A DNA stretch of 64,000 bases, taken from Usnea hakonensis (taxonomy: Eukaryota; Ascomycota; Lecanoromycetes; Lecanorales; Parmeliaceae). The stretch covers positions 186,141-250,140 of the forward strand of contig BLJB01000029.1 in NCBI GenBank assembly GCA_013423325.1, in the 5' to 3' direction. Numbering within the stretch: the first letter of the stretch is position 1; each line of letters starts with the position of its first letter. Shown here one piece after another: positions 30,180 through 40,121 of the stretch. Under the pieces are notes generated by a model. It ran no database searches, was not told where the DNA came from, and saw only the letters and a list, made by a program, of their open reading frames with translations. The position numbers and the translations under genes are program-made.

Positions 30180-32369
30180 TTATTCATCATCACCGCGTGG
30201 GAACCAACTCCAATCATCAGCCATACTGGAGTCTAGCATATGCAAATCATCTACCATACTTGTATCTAGCATATGCAACCAGCTCTCGTCTGCTTCTTGC
30301 CAAGGCCGAGAGGCTGTAGAAGAGGGGAAAAGGTAGCTACCGGTTGAAACCGCCGGCTCAATGGAGGCCCGGGCATCGCCCACGGGGTTGTGTTGATTTT
30401 GTAATTGGTCAACGGTCTGGGTAGCTGCATGGGTAGCTGCATAAGCACGCGCAACATGCTCATTGTGACGGGTATGACGCCGTTGTATCTCAATCCTACC
30501 GAAGTAAGGGATGTCAATTTTGCAGATCTCCTCAGCAGATGCTGTCTGTAGACTGGAAAAGTCTCTCAGTACCCGAGCCCCCAGCTCGGCTACTTTGCAT
30601 CCTTTCATCGACCGGGAGAATCGTCTGAGCTCCACTTCTGTCTGGAGGACTAGCTGCCAGTCTCGCTCTTCACGATAAAGATCACCGTGGTCTGGCGGTT
30701 GCGAACCGGCCAGAAGATCAACTACAAGTGTCATCGCTGCGGCGAAGACCTGAAAATCGACCATTTCACAAATTTTGAGAAGGGGTCTCTTCTCATCCCG
30801 TAGAACACTATAAACATTGATCATCTCTCTTGAACTTTGCAGCACGGCCAGTCTGCTACTTTTATACTTCTCGTTTTCGAAAGCCTTCAGCAAAAAGGGG
30901 AGATGAAGTAATCTTCGAACGGTGTGAAATCTCATCTTAGCCACAAATATACCGCAGAGAACTTCCGTCGGCGTATTGGGACTGGGCGTGGAGTCCCACC
31001 ATTCGGCAGACAAGATACTCTGGCACTCTTCGAGGTCTTCTTCGATCTTCAGAGTGACCGAGTATGCCATCCCATTGGGGTCTTGGTCGCGGCGAATGAT
31101 ATGTCCCATCACCAGACCTATTTCTCGCGAGAATCTTTCAGCTCTCTGAGGATCAGAACCGTCATTGTCCGAAGTCAGTGGGGGTACTTGAGATTCCAGT
31201 GTAGCATAGGGCAGCCCCAAGATAAGAGAGAAACCCCTGTCTCTGGTCCACAATTCTGACCAGATAGCATTTCGGCGCAGTGCTCGCTCCGGTCTTGATT
31301 CCGCGTCAGTCTTGTGTTGCAAGTCTAATAGCTGAGCAAGACTGACAGCTCGACGAACAATCAGCCACACCTTGCGCAAATTGCCTAGATTGATATAATA
31401 ATCTGATTGTAGAATCATGCATTCTAACCCACCCAGAGTCCCTGCAGGACCTTGATCCGAAGCCAACAGGCTCTCGGCAGCAGCCATGTAGATTCCTTGC
31501 AAATCGTGCAACGGCACTCCGAGGCAGATCTTTGTCGAGTCAAAATCAGTGGGCAGCTGTTGAATGTGTAGTGCCAGACAGAGGACGACTTTGACTGCGT
31601 CTGTCATGATATCCGAGTGCAAACACCCATAGATAAGGTCTCGCAATCGTACAAGTAACCCACTTTGCGACGTTCCTAACGCATCAGGAAAGGCGCTGCT
31701 CCATATATTCAGGTTAGATTGTCCAGCTTCGAGTATCAACATCAGTTCTCTGGTATTGGGAATCTGGACTTGCAATGCCTGGAGGCTGCGATACGGTGAT
31801 TCGTCGGCGGCAGGCAGTCCTAAACGAGCACCTTGGATATTGGCTTGGGGACGATGATCTCGCTTCTCACCCTCTTCAACGTCTTTGAAAAGCCCTAGCA
31901 ATGGCCCATCACTGTATTTCTGAATGTTCATCAGACGTGATTCGGGAAAGTGCGGTTGGTCCGCTTGTCTCTCTTGTTGTGTCCTGACATTCTGGACTTC
32001 GGTAGGGACCGTTTCTTCAGCTACAGCAAGACCCTCAGACGGCTCAAAAACAACACCATCGAATTTGTGAAGCCCAATTGCCTTCTCGATTTGGGACTGG
32101 TTGTGCAGCACTTGATCAAGCATGCCTTCGAGTCTTCGAACCCGGTCCCTGGTACTCTTCGTGTCCCCGGAATTGGGGGATCGAGATCTGCGAGGCTCCT
32201 GATCGACGCACCGCAGGTCCCTCGCCGAGCAAGCATTACATTTGCGGGCATGAGACTCGAAGACGCAGCGGACCTTGCGCTGTCGGCATTCATGGCAGCT
32301 ATGTGTCCCTTTGCGCATCGACCTTGGTGGGGAGTTTCTATCTAGATCGCTTGTCCGACGTGCAAGCAT
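30180..32369 (-). CDS. Zn2Cys6 fungal transcription factor
   Basis: Single exon, 729 aa. Residues 25-53 hold the binuclear zinc cluster CHECRQRKVRC followed by CNACSARDLRC, in the pattern C-x2-C-x6-C-x8-C-x2-C-x6-C. A short coiled coil follows (RDRVRRLEGMLDQVL, about 73-100). The middle 400 residues match the fungal-specific transcription factor domain, including AESLLASDQGPAGTL, YYINLGNLRKVWLIVRRAVSLAQLL and SELWTRDRGFSLILGLP. The C-terminus is acidic and contains an 11-residue duplication (HMLDTSMVDD then HMLDSSMADD), a possible activation region. It is expected to bind CGG triplets in nuclear DNA. It lies between the dehalogenase-like gene (tail to tail, 221 nt) and the dehydrogenase (divergent, about 510 nt), so it probably regulates them. 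Confidence 0.9.
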   Translation of the reverse strand: MLARRTSDLDRNSPPRSMRKGTHSCHECRQRKVRCVFESHARKCNACSARDLRCVDQEPRRSRSPNSGDTKSTRDRVRRLEGMLDQVLHNQSQIEKAIGLHKFDGVVFEPSEGLAVAEETVPTEVQNVRTQQERQADQPHFPESRLMNIQKYSDGPLLGLFKDVEEGEKRDHRPQANIQGARLGLPAADESPYRSLQALQVQIPNTRELMLILEAGQSNLNIWSSAFPDALGTSQSGLLVRLRDLIYGCLHSDIMTDAVKVVLCLALHIQQLPTDFDSTKICLGVPLHDLQGIYMAAAESLLASDQGPAGTLGGLECMILQSDYYINLGNLRKVWLIVRRAVSLAQLLDLQHKTDAESRPERALRRNAIWSELWTRDRGFSLILGLPYATLESQVPPLTSDNDGSDPQRAERFSREIGLVMGHIIRRDQDPNGMAYSVTLKIEEDLEECQSILSAEWWDSTPSPNTPTEVLCGIFVAKMRFHTVRRLLHLPFLLKAFENEKYKSSRLAVLQSSREMINVYSVLRDEKRPLLKICEMVDFQVFAAAMTLVVDLLAGSQPPDHGDLYREERDWQLVLQTEVELRRFSRSMKGCKVAELGARVLRDFSSLQTASAEEICKIDIPYFGRIEIQRRHTRHNEHVARAYAATHAATQTVDQLQNQHNPVGDARASIEPAVSTGSYLFPSSTASRPWQEADESWLHMLDTSMVDDLHMLDSSMADDWSWFPRGDDE
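30216..30281. repeat. 33-bp imperfect tandem duplication inside the regulator gene
   Basis: Units 30216-30248 and 30249-30281 differ at a few positions and encode the duplicated acidic motif at the protein's C-terminus. Confidence 0.85.
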
Positions 32370-32637
32370 TCTGTAGGCAGTCCTTGTTTCTGATCACATG
32401 CAAAAGCTGTACATGGGATTGTCGACACCTTGTTTTGCTATTCACGAACATAGGGAATGTCGTTGACAAAACTGTAGGACACGATGCGCTGTCAGCAGGG
32501 TGTGTAGAGTAAAGCCCACCAACAATTTTTCTACGAGGACGAACAAGCAAATCTAGAAAGCGCACTTTACATTTTCATTGGGAAAAAAGCAAATTTTTCA
32601 CTACGCTTGATTTACTACCTTAGACATTATTGAGTGC

Positions 32638-32685
32638 TCGGACGGGAACGGACCAATCGCCGCAATCGCCGGACCAATTCGACCG
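32638..32685. promoter_or_regulatory. CGG/CCG motif cluster in the regulator-dehydrogenase divergent promoter
   Basis: Two inverted CGG pairs share the core CGGACCAAT: CGG-N8-CCG at 32649-32662 and CGG-N10-CCG at 32670-32685. A TCGGACG at 32638 matches the motif repeated upstream of the dehalogenase gene. Zn2Cys6 dimers typically bind such sites. They lie about 195-240 nt before the dehydrogenase start and about 270 nt before that of the regulator. Confidence 0.5.
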
Positions 32686-32879
32686 AGAACGACCGAATCA
32701 ATCCTACTTTGATCCGAGGACTGATCCAATCCAAATATATGTTTACACCCCTATCTTGACTGAAGACCGTCATTACCTACAGATTTAGCAGCTATTCGGT
32801 CTGCGCTCAGTCCCCTTCTGCTTTGGAAAACCAACCAGTCAACTCATCAGATTTGCTCCCTGGAACTCGAATCGAAATC

Positions 32880-34011
32880 ATGAAACCAAATCCACTTCCT
32901 TTTCTTCGTGAGAAGTGGGTTGGCGTCGTAAAGCCTACAGCTAGCTTTGCTGGTAGAAGAGTCCTCGTGACAGGCGCGAATACTGGCATTGGCTTTGAGG
33001 CTGCAGCAACGCTCGCCTCTCTTGATGCTGACCAAATCATCCTTGCTGTCCGCAATGTCGACAAAGGTATGGAGGCGCGTCAGAAGATCGAAGCCCGTGG
33101 GCAAGGAAAGTCGGACGTGGAAGTGTGGGAGCTCGATATGGGAGATTACGCAAGCGTACAGAGGTTCGCAGCCCGAATAGAGAAAGACATGCCTCGACTG
33201 GACGTTGCGATTCTCAATGCGGGCATCTCGCCCAACGACTACGTCGTCGGCACTGAAGGGTGGGAGTCGACATTGCAGATCAACGTGATGGCGACAGCAC
33301 TATTGGGTTTGTTGCTACTCCCTAAAATGAAAGCTTCCACGGCCGCAACCCACAATTTGTCTCATCTTGTCATTGTGACCTCGGAAGCTCACAGATGGTT
33401 GGAATTGAGCGACTTTCCTGACGCTACAAAATTCGGCGGCCGTATACTACGAGCTGTCAGCGCCAAACCGAACGGTGGGAACAAATGGAATCCTCTCTTA
33501 CAGAATGCGAGATCAAAACTACTCGCCATGTACGTCTCAGAATCTCTAGCCGCTCTAGCAACTGGTGCCGATGGCAAGCCGGAGGTGATAGTAACATCAG
33601 TGTGTCCCGGGGCGTGTAAGTCAGATCTGATGAGGGATCTCCTTGGCAAGAGCTTCTTCCAAACGTTGTCGCTGCGAATTTTCGACATCGTATTCAACAA
33701 GCCAACAGAGCAGGGAGGTTGGTCGTATGTCCGAGCTGCAGCACTTTCTTCAGAGGGACATGGGAGATGGTACAAGACAACAGCCTTGACTCAGTAAGTC
33801 TCGACCACTGCACATCCTTTCAGGGTTCCCAATACACGATAGCAATCCTACCATCTGGAAATATCTAACAATCATTTGCAGGCCAGGAGACTTGGTCACG
33901 AGTGATCAAGGGAAAATTATGCAGCGACAGGTCTGGACTGAAATCGTCGAGTCGCTGGGCTCGAGAGTACCCAGCGGCCAGGCCTTGGTGCCCGATCATC
34001 CAGACCGGTAA
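32880..34011 (+). CDS. Short-chain dehydrogenase/reductase family protein lacking the usual catalytic Tyr
   Basis: Exons 32880-33793 and 33882-34011 give 347 aa. The intron (GTAAGT...TTGCAG, 88 nt) splits CA-G. It has a Rossmann fold with VLVTGANTGIGFEAA (TGxxxGIG cofactor motif, about residues 29-43), LDMGDYASV, VAILNAGISPN (NAG motif), an LQINVMATALLGLLLLP helix and VIVTSEAHRW (catalytic Ser). At the YxxxK position the sequence is NARSK, so Lys is kept but Tyr is Asn. CPGACKSDL follows. The added exon ends LVPDHPDR. This resembles fungal SDRs of secondary metabolism and xenobiotic loci. With Tyr missing it may be inactive, use another residue, or have another role. It is divergent from the Zn2Cys6 regulator. 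The start is the first ATG, close before the fold. Confidence 0.85.
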
Positions 34012-34842
34012 TAGAGCTATACCTTTCAGACGTTCTCGGTCTATCTTTCAAGATAGGTGAGAGTTGAGATTCAAGAGATTGAATTCTTGTCAAATAGATC
34101 TAGGATCCGTGAAGTGAGAGTATTGGACCCAAGGCAAACGCTAGTTTGAAGATTGCGAAGCAACTCGGACGCCACTACTCTTCATAAACCTTTCTCATTC
34201 ACCTGTCTGCCCTCTTCAATCTGACTGACCAGGTCTTTGCTGCTGGGAATTGTGCCCCGAATACTTGGGACTGGAGCAGGAACGCTCAAAGTCTGTGCTA
34301 TCGATCAACAATCATCGTTCAATACTTATCGTACTTCTGCGGAAACCTGTTGTTGCAGCCTGCCTGCCCCCCACAGGAGCTATCAAGTACGTGATGAGAA
34401 TGACCTTTCACCCTTCAATGAACTGCATCCTGAGGTATCCGGACAGAGAATGATTCACTCCAGCAAGAGTGCGTACTTCCTCTACGATTCTCATCCAAAT
34501 CCATGTAAGACAACTTGTGCCACGTAATGCGATTTCATCGCTGTAAACCACATTTATAGACTTGTCTTTCCAGATTTTACCTACACCGTTCACTTAGATC
34601 AATTAGTTGTCGAATGGCTTTATATGGTGACGAGTACCGTGTCAGATTGTTACTGCCCTCGGTTGTTATGGTCGCGTTCGGTTTGTAGCGGAAAACCTAG
34701 CCCTACCAGCCCTACCCTGAAAGTTGGTGTCTGAAAGCTTGGCACGCACACCTTCGCTGCACTTTTATCGAAGTCACACAACGTAATCAAGTGCCTTCAC
34801 GAGATCGTGTCCCACGTAACTGACTGAACAGGCAACGTCTTC
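34012..34842. other. Intergenic, no gene seen
   Basis: 831 nt. Overlapping short frames at 34237-34527 show no family resemblance. Confidence 0.55.
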
Positions 34843-36891
34843 GTGTATGGAAATGTCCAGACCATGGCTACTAATGCTGCAGATCCAATGGAGCAAGACA
34901 CTGACTCCCGCACTGCCTCATTCGACCACAAGCGTCCTTACGAGATAAGCTCTAACGATACAGCTTCCAAGGCCAGTCGTGGACATTCGACTCCTCGAAA
35001 ACGTTTGAAGCTCACTGGAAAGGTTGGAGATCAAGATGTCAGGGACTTCGTACCTGTTGGCGCAAGCTTCAGCAAGAGCGCAGTACTGGTAGACGAGATT
35101 CAGGATAGCTGTGATGATGGTGGCTCTCAAGAGACAAATGACCATGAAAAAGTTGCCTTGGATGGAGAGACTCTCGTGGAAGAGCCTGCAGACGGAGTCT
35201 CAAATACCAATGAAGTGTCCGCGATCAAAGCTGCGCCACCAGTGAACTGGAACGCTGTCAACACTATTAGTACAAAGATTCGGACCACTCTTGGAGGCAA
35301 AGCTGGCAAGCCCAAGGACTCGGTAAATGGGACAAATCTGGGGAACGGTAAAGATGACGCTGAAGTAGGCTCTGCCAATGTGCAGCCGGTACCAATGGAG
35401 GAGAGCAGGTCTCACGAGCGCCAGAGCACTTCGGAAAGTGATAGAGGAGTGATTTTAAATTTGGATTACGGGGACCAAGAAATGCCGCCACAGATCAAGG
35501 ATCAAGGCACTGACTCAAACCTGATCTCTGAAAGCAGAGACGACGAAATGCCACCAAAACACGATGAACTGAACAACCAACGAGATTTGCCGCCGTTGGA
35601 TCAAAGTGACAAAGACTTCGATGCAAATGACAGCGTTGCAGCTAGCAATAGTGACACTGAGAGCAACGACTCTGATGAGGATAGCGAAGGCCAATCGGAG
35701 GATGACGATGCTATGGTGCAATATTCAAACTCAGTGCAAGTCGCTGCTGATGACGCTGAACAGAAAAAGAAGACCATCGCAGTCCCTTCAAGTCAAAGAG
35801 CAAGTCAGAATGCACGCACCCTGGCCGATCTGAATTCACACGACCTCAATGCCCAGCTGAGATACTTCCACGTCACCAAAGCCCCCGAACAAGTCGATAA
35901 GAATACACCCGTCAGATGTCTCGTTTGCGCGGAAGAGGGCCATATGGCTGACTTATGCGAATTTCTTACCTGCTCTGCCTGTGGAAGCCTCAACCAGCAT
36001 ATGCCGCAGGCTTGTCCTAATAATGCGAAATGTCGGAAATGCCGAGAGCAAGGTCATGATGAGGACCGTTGTCCCTACAAGCTTAAGAGGATGCCCAAAC
36101 ATGAGATCATCTGTGACTTATGTCAGCGCAACGGTCACGTCGAAGAAGACTGCGAACTCATTTGGCGAACATCAGGCCGGCCCTGGGAGTCTGAATTGGC
36201 GCATGTACACATACGGCTTTCCTGTTATGAGTGTGGCCACTCGGGTCATTTGGGTAATGAGTGCCCCTCACGGAGGCCTAATAAACCAATGGGCACGAGT
36301 ACCTGGGATTCCGGTATGGGTCAAATGCCGATTAGATCTTCGAGAGAAATCAAAATCAAGGGCAAAGCATCACAGCAACATCCCATCACTATTGAGGATA
36401 GCGAAGACGATGGCGCCAATTTCTATCGGCCAAGGATCTCCGTGCCGGAACCTGTACGCAAGGGACAAATCCGTATAGTCACGGGTAGACATGAGTCTCC
36501 GGCGTACGATCCTTCCACGGATGATAGACAGTTTTACGCCAATAATGAATACGGCTCTAAATCTGCTAACCACTACTATGGAAATGAGGATGCCAGACCA
36601 CATTACCAGCAATATCAGAACGGTGGCAGGGCCAATTGGCGTGAGGTTGATGGAACGGATTATGCAACAGGTCGCATGGATGCTCGATACCAGACTCGTA
36701 GAAGTAATGAACGACGTTCACGATCGCCTGCATATCGAGGCTATGAAGATTACGCCGACGGAGACTCCTGGCCGCCCATTCGAGCAGCACCGCGGGTGGA
36801 ATACCAAGATAGACGTCCTCCTTCAGATTCAAATCTTTATCGACCTATGCCAAGCGCTGCTCACAACGCCTGGAGCAGGCGCCGTATGTAA
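34843..36891 (+). CDS. AIR1: Air1/Air2-like CCHC zinc-knuckle protein (TRAMP complex)
   Basis: Single exon, 682 aa. The first 320 residues are acidic and disordered. Residues about 355-485 contain five zinc knuckles: CLVCAEEGHMADLC, CSACGSLNQHMPQAC, CRKCREQGHDEDRC, CDLCQRNGHVEEDC and CYECGHSGHLGNEC, with IWRTSGRPWE between the fourth and fifth. This spacing is that of Air1/Air2, the RNA-binding subunits that bring the Trf4/5 poly(A) polymerase and Mtr4 helicase together in TRAMP for nuclear RNA surveillance. The C-terminus is Arg/Tyr/Asp-rich, with RSNERRSRSPAYRGYEDY. A second ATG at 34864 (MATNAADPMEQ) looks more like a natural start. The protein is longer than yeast Air1/2 because of the acidic N-terminus, as usual in filamentous fungi. 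Confidence 0.87.
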   Translation: MYGNVQTMATNAADPMEQDTDSRTASFDHKRPYEISSNDTASKASRGHSTPRKRLKLTGKVGDQDVRDFVPVGASFSKSAVLVDEIQDSCDDGGSQETNDHEKVALDGETLVEEPADGVSNTNEVSAIKAAPPVNWNAVNTISTKIRTTLGGKAGKPKDSVNGTNLGNGKDDAEVGSANVQPVPMEESRSHERQSTSESDRGVILNLDYGDQEMPPQIKDQGTDSNLISESRDDEMPPKHDELNNQRDLPPLDQSDKDFDANDSVAASNSDTESNDSDEDSEGQSEDDDAMVQYSNSVQVAADDAEQKKKTIAVPSSQRASQNARTLADLNSHDLNAQLRYFHVTKAPEQVDKNTPVRCLVCAEEGHMADLCEFLTCSACGSLNQHMPQACPNNAKCRKCREQGHDEDRCPYKLKRMPKHEIICDLCQRNGHVEEDCELIWRTSGRPWESELAHVHIRLSCYECGHSGHLGNECPSRRPNKPMGTSTWDSGMGQMPIRSSREIKIKGKASQQHPITIEDSEDDGANFYRPRISVPEPVRKGQIRIVTGRHESPAYDPSTDDRQFYANNEYGSKSANHYYGNEDARPHYQQYQNGGRANWREVDGTDYATGRMDARYQTRRSNERRSRSPAYRGYEDYADGDSWPPIRAAPRVEYQDRRPPSDSNLYRPMPSAAHNAWSRRRM

Positions 36892-37337
36892 ACTTCCTAC
36901 AATTCGCGAACATTGTTATTGATAGGGGCAAGGGCTTACATCCAGGTTTGCATAAGGGGGAGCAGATGGCATTAGCGAGGCGCTTCATAAAATTCATCCT
37001 GGTTGAGATACCCACATAGTTATAAGCTTTGCAACGGTAAACTTATTTACCCCTCTTCTCTTCTAAATCCACTCCCAAATCCACTGATTTCTTCTTTTTA
37101 ACATAGAACCTACAATAGGCGGTCAAAATTCATACGTAAGGCATCATTTGAAAGCGTATTATTTACTCTATAATTCTACGTCTTTACATTATTATTTTTG
37201 TGTGTAGAAGAAAAGGAATCAAAATAAAAAAGATTTAGAGAAAAAAAGTTCTTGATATTTTCCTATTCGGGTATAAAGCCTGTTTAGAGTATGTTTTAGC
37301 GCCGTATAGATCGAATCCGATCATATAATTGGCCAGC

Positions 37338-37375
37338 GCAGGGAGCTAAGGCCCTTTCGGGCCTTAGCTCCCTGC
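37338..37375. repeat. Perfect 17-bp inverted repeat (hairpin)
   Basis: Arms 37338-37354 and 37359-37375 are exact reverse complements around a TTTC loop. The stem is 11/17 G+C, and six T follow a few bases after the right arm. It lies 450 nt after the Air-like gene in otherwise AT-rich DNA. It could be a structured RNA end, a small foldback element or a mobile-element terminus; nothing decides between them. Confidence 0.9.
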
Positions 37376-39824
37376 ACTTTTTTCTCAAATCAACTCAGCA
37401 TAAGAGAAAGCAAGCTTTCCAAAAAAATTGTTTCCACTATCAGCGCTTGAGGGCTGAGTGGGCAGGCTGGAAATCACGAAGAAAATCTCCCTGGGGGATT
37501 TCCCCGATCTCAGAAGGATGACACTTTAAAAATTATCGTCACTGGGGGCTATCCGCTGGGCATAACCATATGGTCACACGCAAGCACACGGGGTCACGTG
37601 AAAAAAAAAAAGGGTTACAATCATGGACCACCCACCTTGAGATGTGTCTTCGACCAGCGAGTTTCTGGTTTCCAGTAGTTGCATGGTCTGATTGTGGACT
37701 CATGTAGCTGAGGAAGATGTGGAAGCAGCATCGAAGGCAGGCGCTGAAGGTATGGGCTAGCTGAGGGATCAAAGACCAATGATGATAGCGGCATTACCAG
37801 AGATACTGCATCATGCGTTGCCATGGTGTAGCATGAATCTGCTATGCAAGCTGAGGTCGTTCTAACCTGCTGTCGGAGAGAGAAGACTTGTCGACGAGGG
37901 TTGGGATTTAAGGCGGGGTCGCTACCAAACAGAATTATGAACGACGTGTCTTCGTGGATCTAGGCATTGAAAAGCCGAGTAATAGACATACGAACCGACG
38001 AGCTTCGATGACCTGTCTCGGCGGCGACAAGCCTGACTGCCAACAACGATCAGCAAAGCATGCCATGGAAGAGATCAAAGATAGATGTGGTCAAGTTCGA
38101 AGGAAGCACCGGCAAAAGTGAGAATAGGATCATCGCTTCGATGGCTGTTAGTTGTCTAGTATACATTGCAACCAGAGCCGGTGGCAGCGAGTTATTGTCC
38201 AAGCATCATGGTAAGAGTTTCGGCAGGGCTGGAGGTTATGGTGCTCGAGCTGACAAAAGAAAAGATGATGCTGATGATGCTGATGATGCTGATGAAAAGG
38301 ATAAAAAGGACGATGATGGAAAGATGAGGGCGAGTGGAGGAAAGCAATGATGATGCACTGTGCTGCTAGGGCAAAAGAAAACAAAGAGATGGAGGGTAGG
38401 TAGAAGGTATATCAAGCACGGAGAGGCACTGACCAGTAGGGAAGGTAGCAGTCTTGTGACATGTGCCTTCTCGAATTTTTAATGCACACTCAGTCTTCCA
38501 CCAACAGGCAAGCCTCGAAGGAAGTGCCAATAGCGGTATCTGAAAATGATAGGTACGTCCCCTGGATGTCAACTACGTGATGCAATGGCATATTTGACGA
38601 CGATATCCAGACTGAATCTCGTATAGCTGGTTCGATTTGCAAGCTGATAAACTTTCTCGCTTCTTAGGCGCATACAATGGCAGTAATGTCTATCAGGTGT
38701 GCGATCTCTGACTTGATTTGATTTTCACAGAGCGGCAACGTGTATGTTAGTCGAAGCACGGTGCAAAACTTTTCTTACGAGCATGAAATAGTGACCAGGC
38801 ATTTCAATTTGTAGAGACAAATGTGTGGAGCACAACCTTTCTTCTATATGTTCGCCGTGTCTGCTTTTCTCCTTAAAATTCACGGCTTGATCTCTAAGAT
38901 CGTACCCAGAGCGTTCCGAACGAGTCTCGGCTACCATATCTCGTCTCAACATCAAATATCACATAGTGCCCAGATACTGCATAGCACCTTGGGTGTTTCG
39001 AATGGTTTTCTTCTCTGGCCGCAATCATCCACCGCCATAGCTATTTCTCTCGCAATTACTTTCCTTCTCCCTTGTCATTCCTTCCAAGTCTAGCATTACA
39101 CTCATATATCTCCTGCATACGCGGCTTGTTCAATTTGGCATGACTCCTGACCCGTATTTAAGTCTTTGTTTCCACTTTGGAATATATGACAACGAGGTCG
39201 AGCATATTGCTTGCTCTTCATGCGAAAACGGATAAGTCTCTTGACCTCGAATTTAACGAATTTAGCGCCCGTTAGGGAAAGGGGCCGCATACAAACAAGA
39301 ACAAGAACGATCCAAATCGTTGGCTTGTAGAAAAATATATACATCTTAGCAACTGCACTGGCTAATCCCACTACCGAGTGTTCCCCACAACAATCCTGAA
39401 GTCGGGCTCTGCTCGGCGGGACCTCAACAAGTGGACCCCACGACAGACCTCTAGCACAGCTACTTCTTGAGAAACCTCGTTTCCAATGAAGCCCCTACAA
39501 AGCTGCCAGAGCTCCCAGATGACCCACTCACGTCGAGGACCTGAATCTCGATATCCATCTGCGCCCTACCAGTAAACCATGCTCTACACTAAGTTACTTT
39601 TTTTTTCAGCAACTTCCATTGAAGAGCCCCATTTTCAAAGAGGGTGGACAAGCCGAGAGGCGCGCCAAAATCCAACTGCCAAGTCTGTCCATGATGATCT
39701 CTTTTTGCAATCGAGATCATCTCATAGTGGGCTTTTCTCAATCCCATAAACCTCTGCACAAACTCACCGAGATTAGTCTTTGCGATACATAATGTAACTA
39801 AGAGTTTCTCTACCCAAAAACGCC

Positions 39825-39831
39825 AAAAAAA
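39825..39831 (-). terminator. Pol III terminator of tRNA-Glu
   Basis: A run of seven T on the minus strand, 8 nt past the tRNA 3' end. Confidence 0.8.
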
Positions 39832-39839
39832 TTTACCAT

Positions 39840-39928
39840 TTCCCGACCGGGGAATCGAACCCCGGGCTTGCCGGAACAGTATCGGTTAAGATGAAAGCGG
39901 CAGATGTTAGCCACTACACCAGTCGGGA
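39840..39928 (-). tRNA. tRNA-Glu (UUC) with a 17-nt intron
   Basis: The minus strand folds as a complete cloverleaf. The acceptor stem is TCCCGAC with GTCGGGA (seven perfect pairs). The D-arm contains GTGTAGTGGCTAAC, the anticodon stem is TGCCG with CGGCA, and the loop CTTTCAC has anticodon TTC at 39895-39893. The T-arm is CGGGG-TTCGATT-CCCCG and the discriminator is A at 39840. A 17-nt intron (39891-39875) interrupts the loop after position 37, the canonical site for tRNA splicing endonuclease. The mature length is 72 nt. The internal B box (GGTTCGATTCC) is intact. Confidence 0.94.
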
Positions 39929-40121
39929 AAGTTGCTGTCTTCAGTTGAGGCCATTACAACATATAATATATCCAAAAATTATCTCAAGTCCTCTCCGTAT
40001 AAAGAAACCGAAAAGTATTGTGATCTTTCACCTACCAGCTCTCGAAGCTTTAACATCAATTGCGCCAACAGCAATTATCCACGCATACAAAGTCCCAGAG
40101 CATTGCCACATCCTTTCAAAC

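Larger units (their letters stand above)
36892..39839. other. Long intergenic region with a hairpin and no supported gene
   Basis: 2.9 kb. 37010-37330 is AT-rich, followed by a strong hairpin (listed separately). A GATGATGCT triplet repeat lies near 38265-38295, inside a 96-codon open frame (38060-38350) that is low complexity and not believable as a gene. I recognise nothing else. Confidence 0.55.

Noticed and set aside
38060..38350. 96-codon frame with Asp/Ala repeats
   Set aside because: The second half is a GATGATGCT triplet repeat, and the first half matches nothing known.
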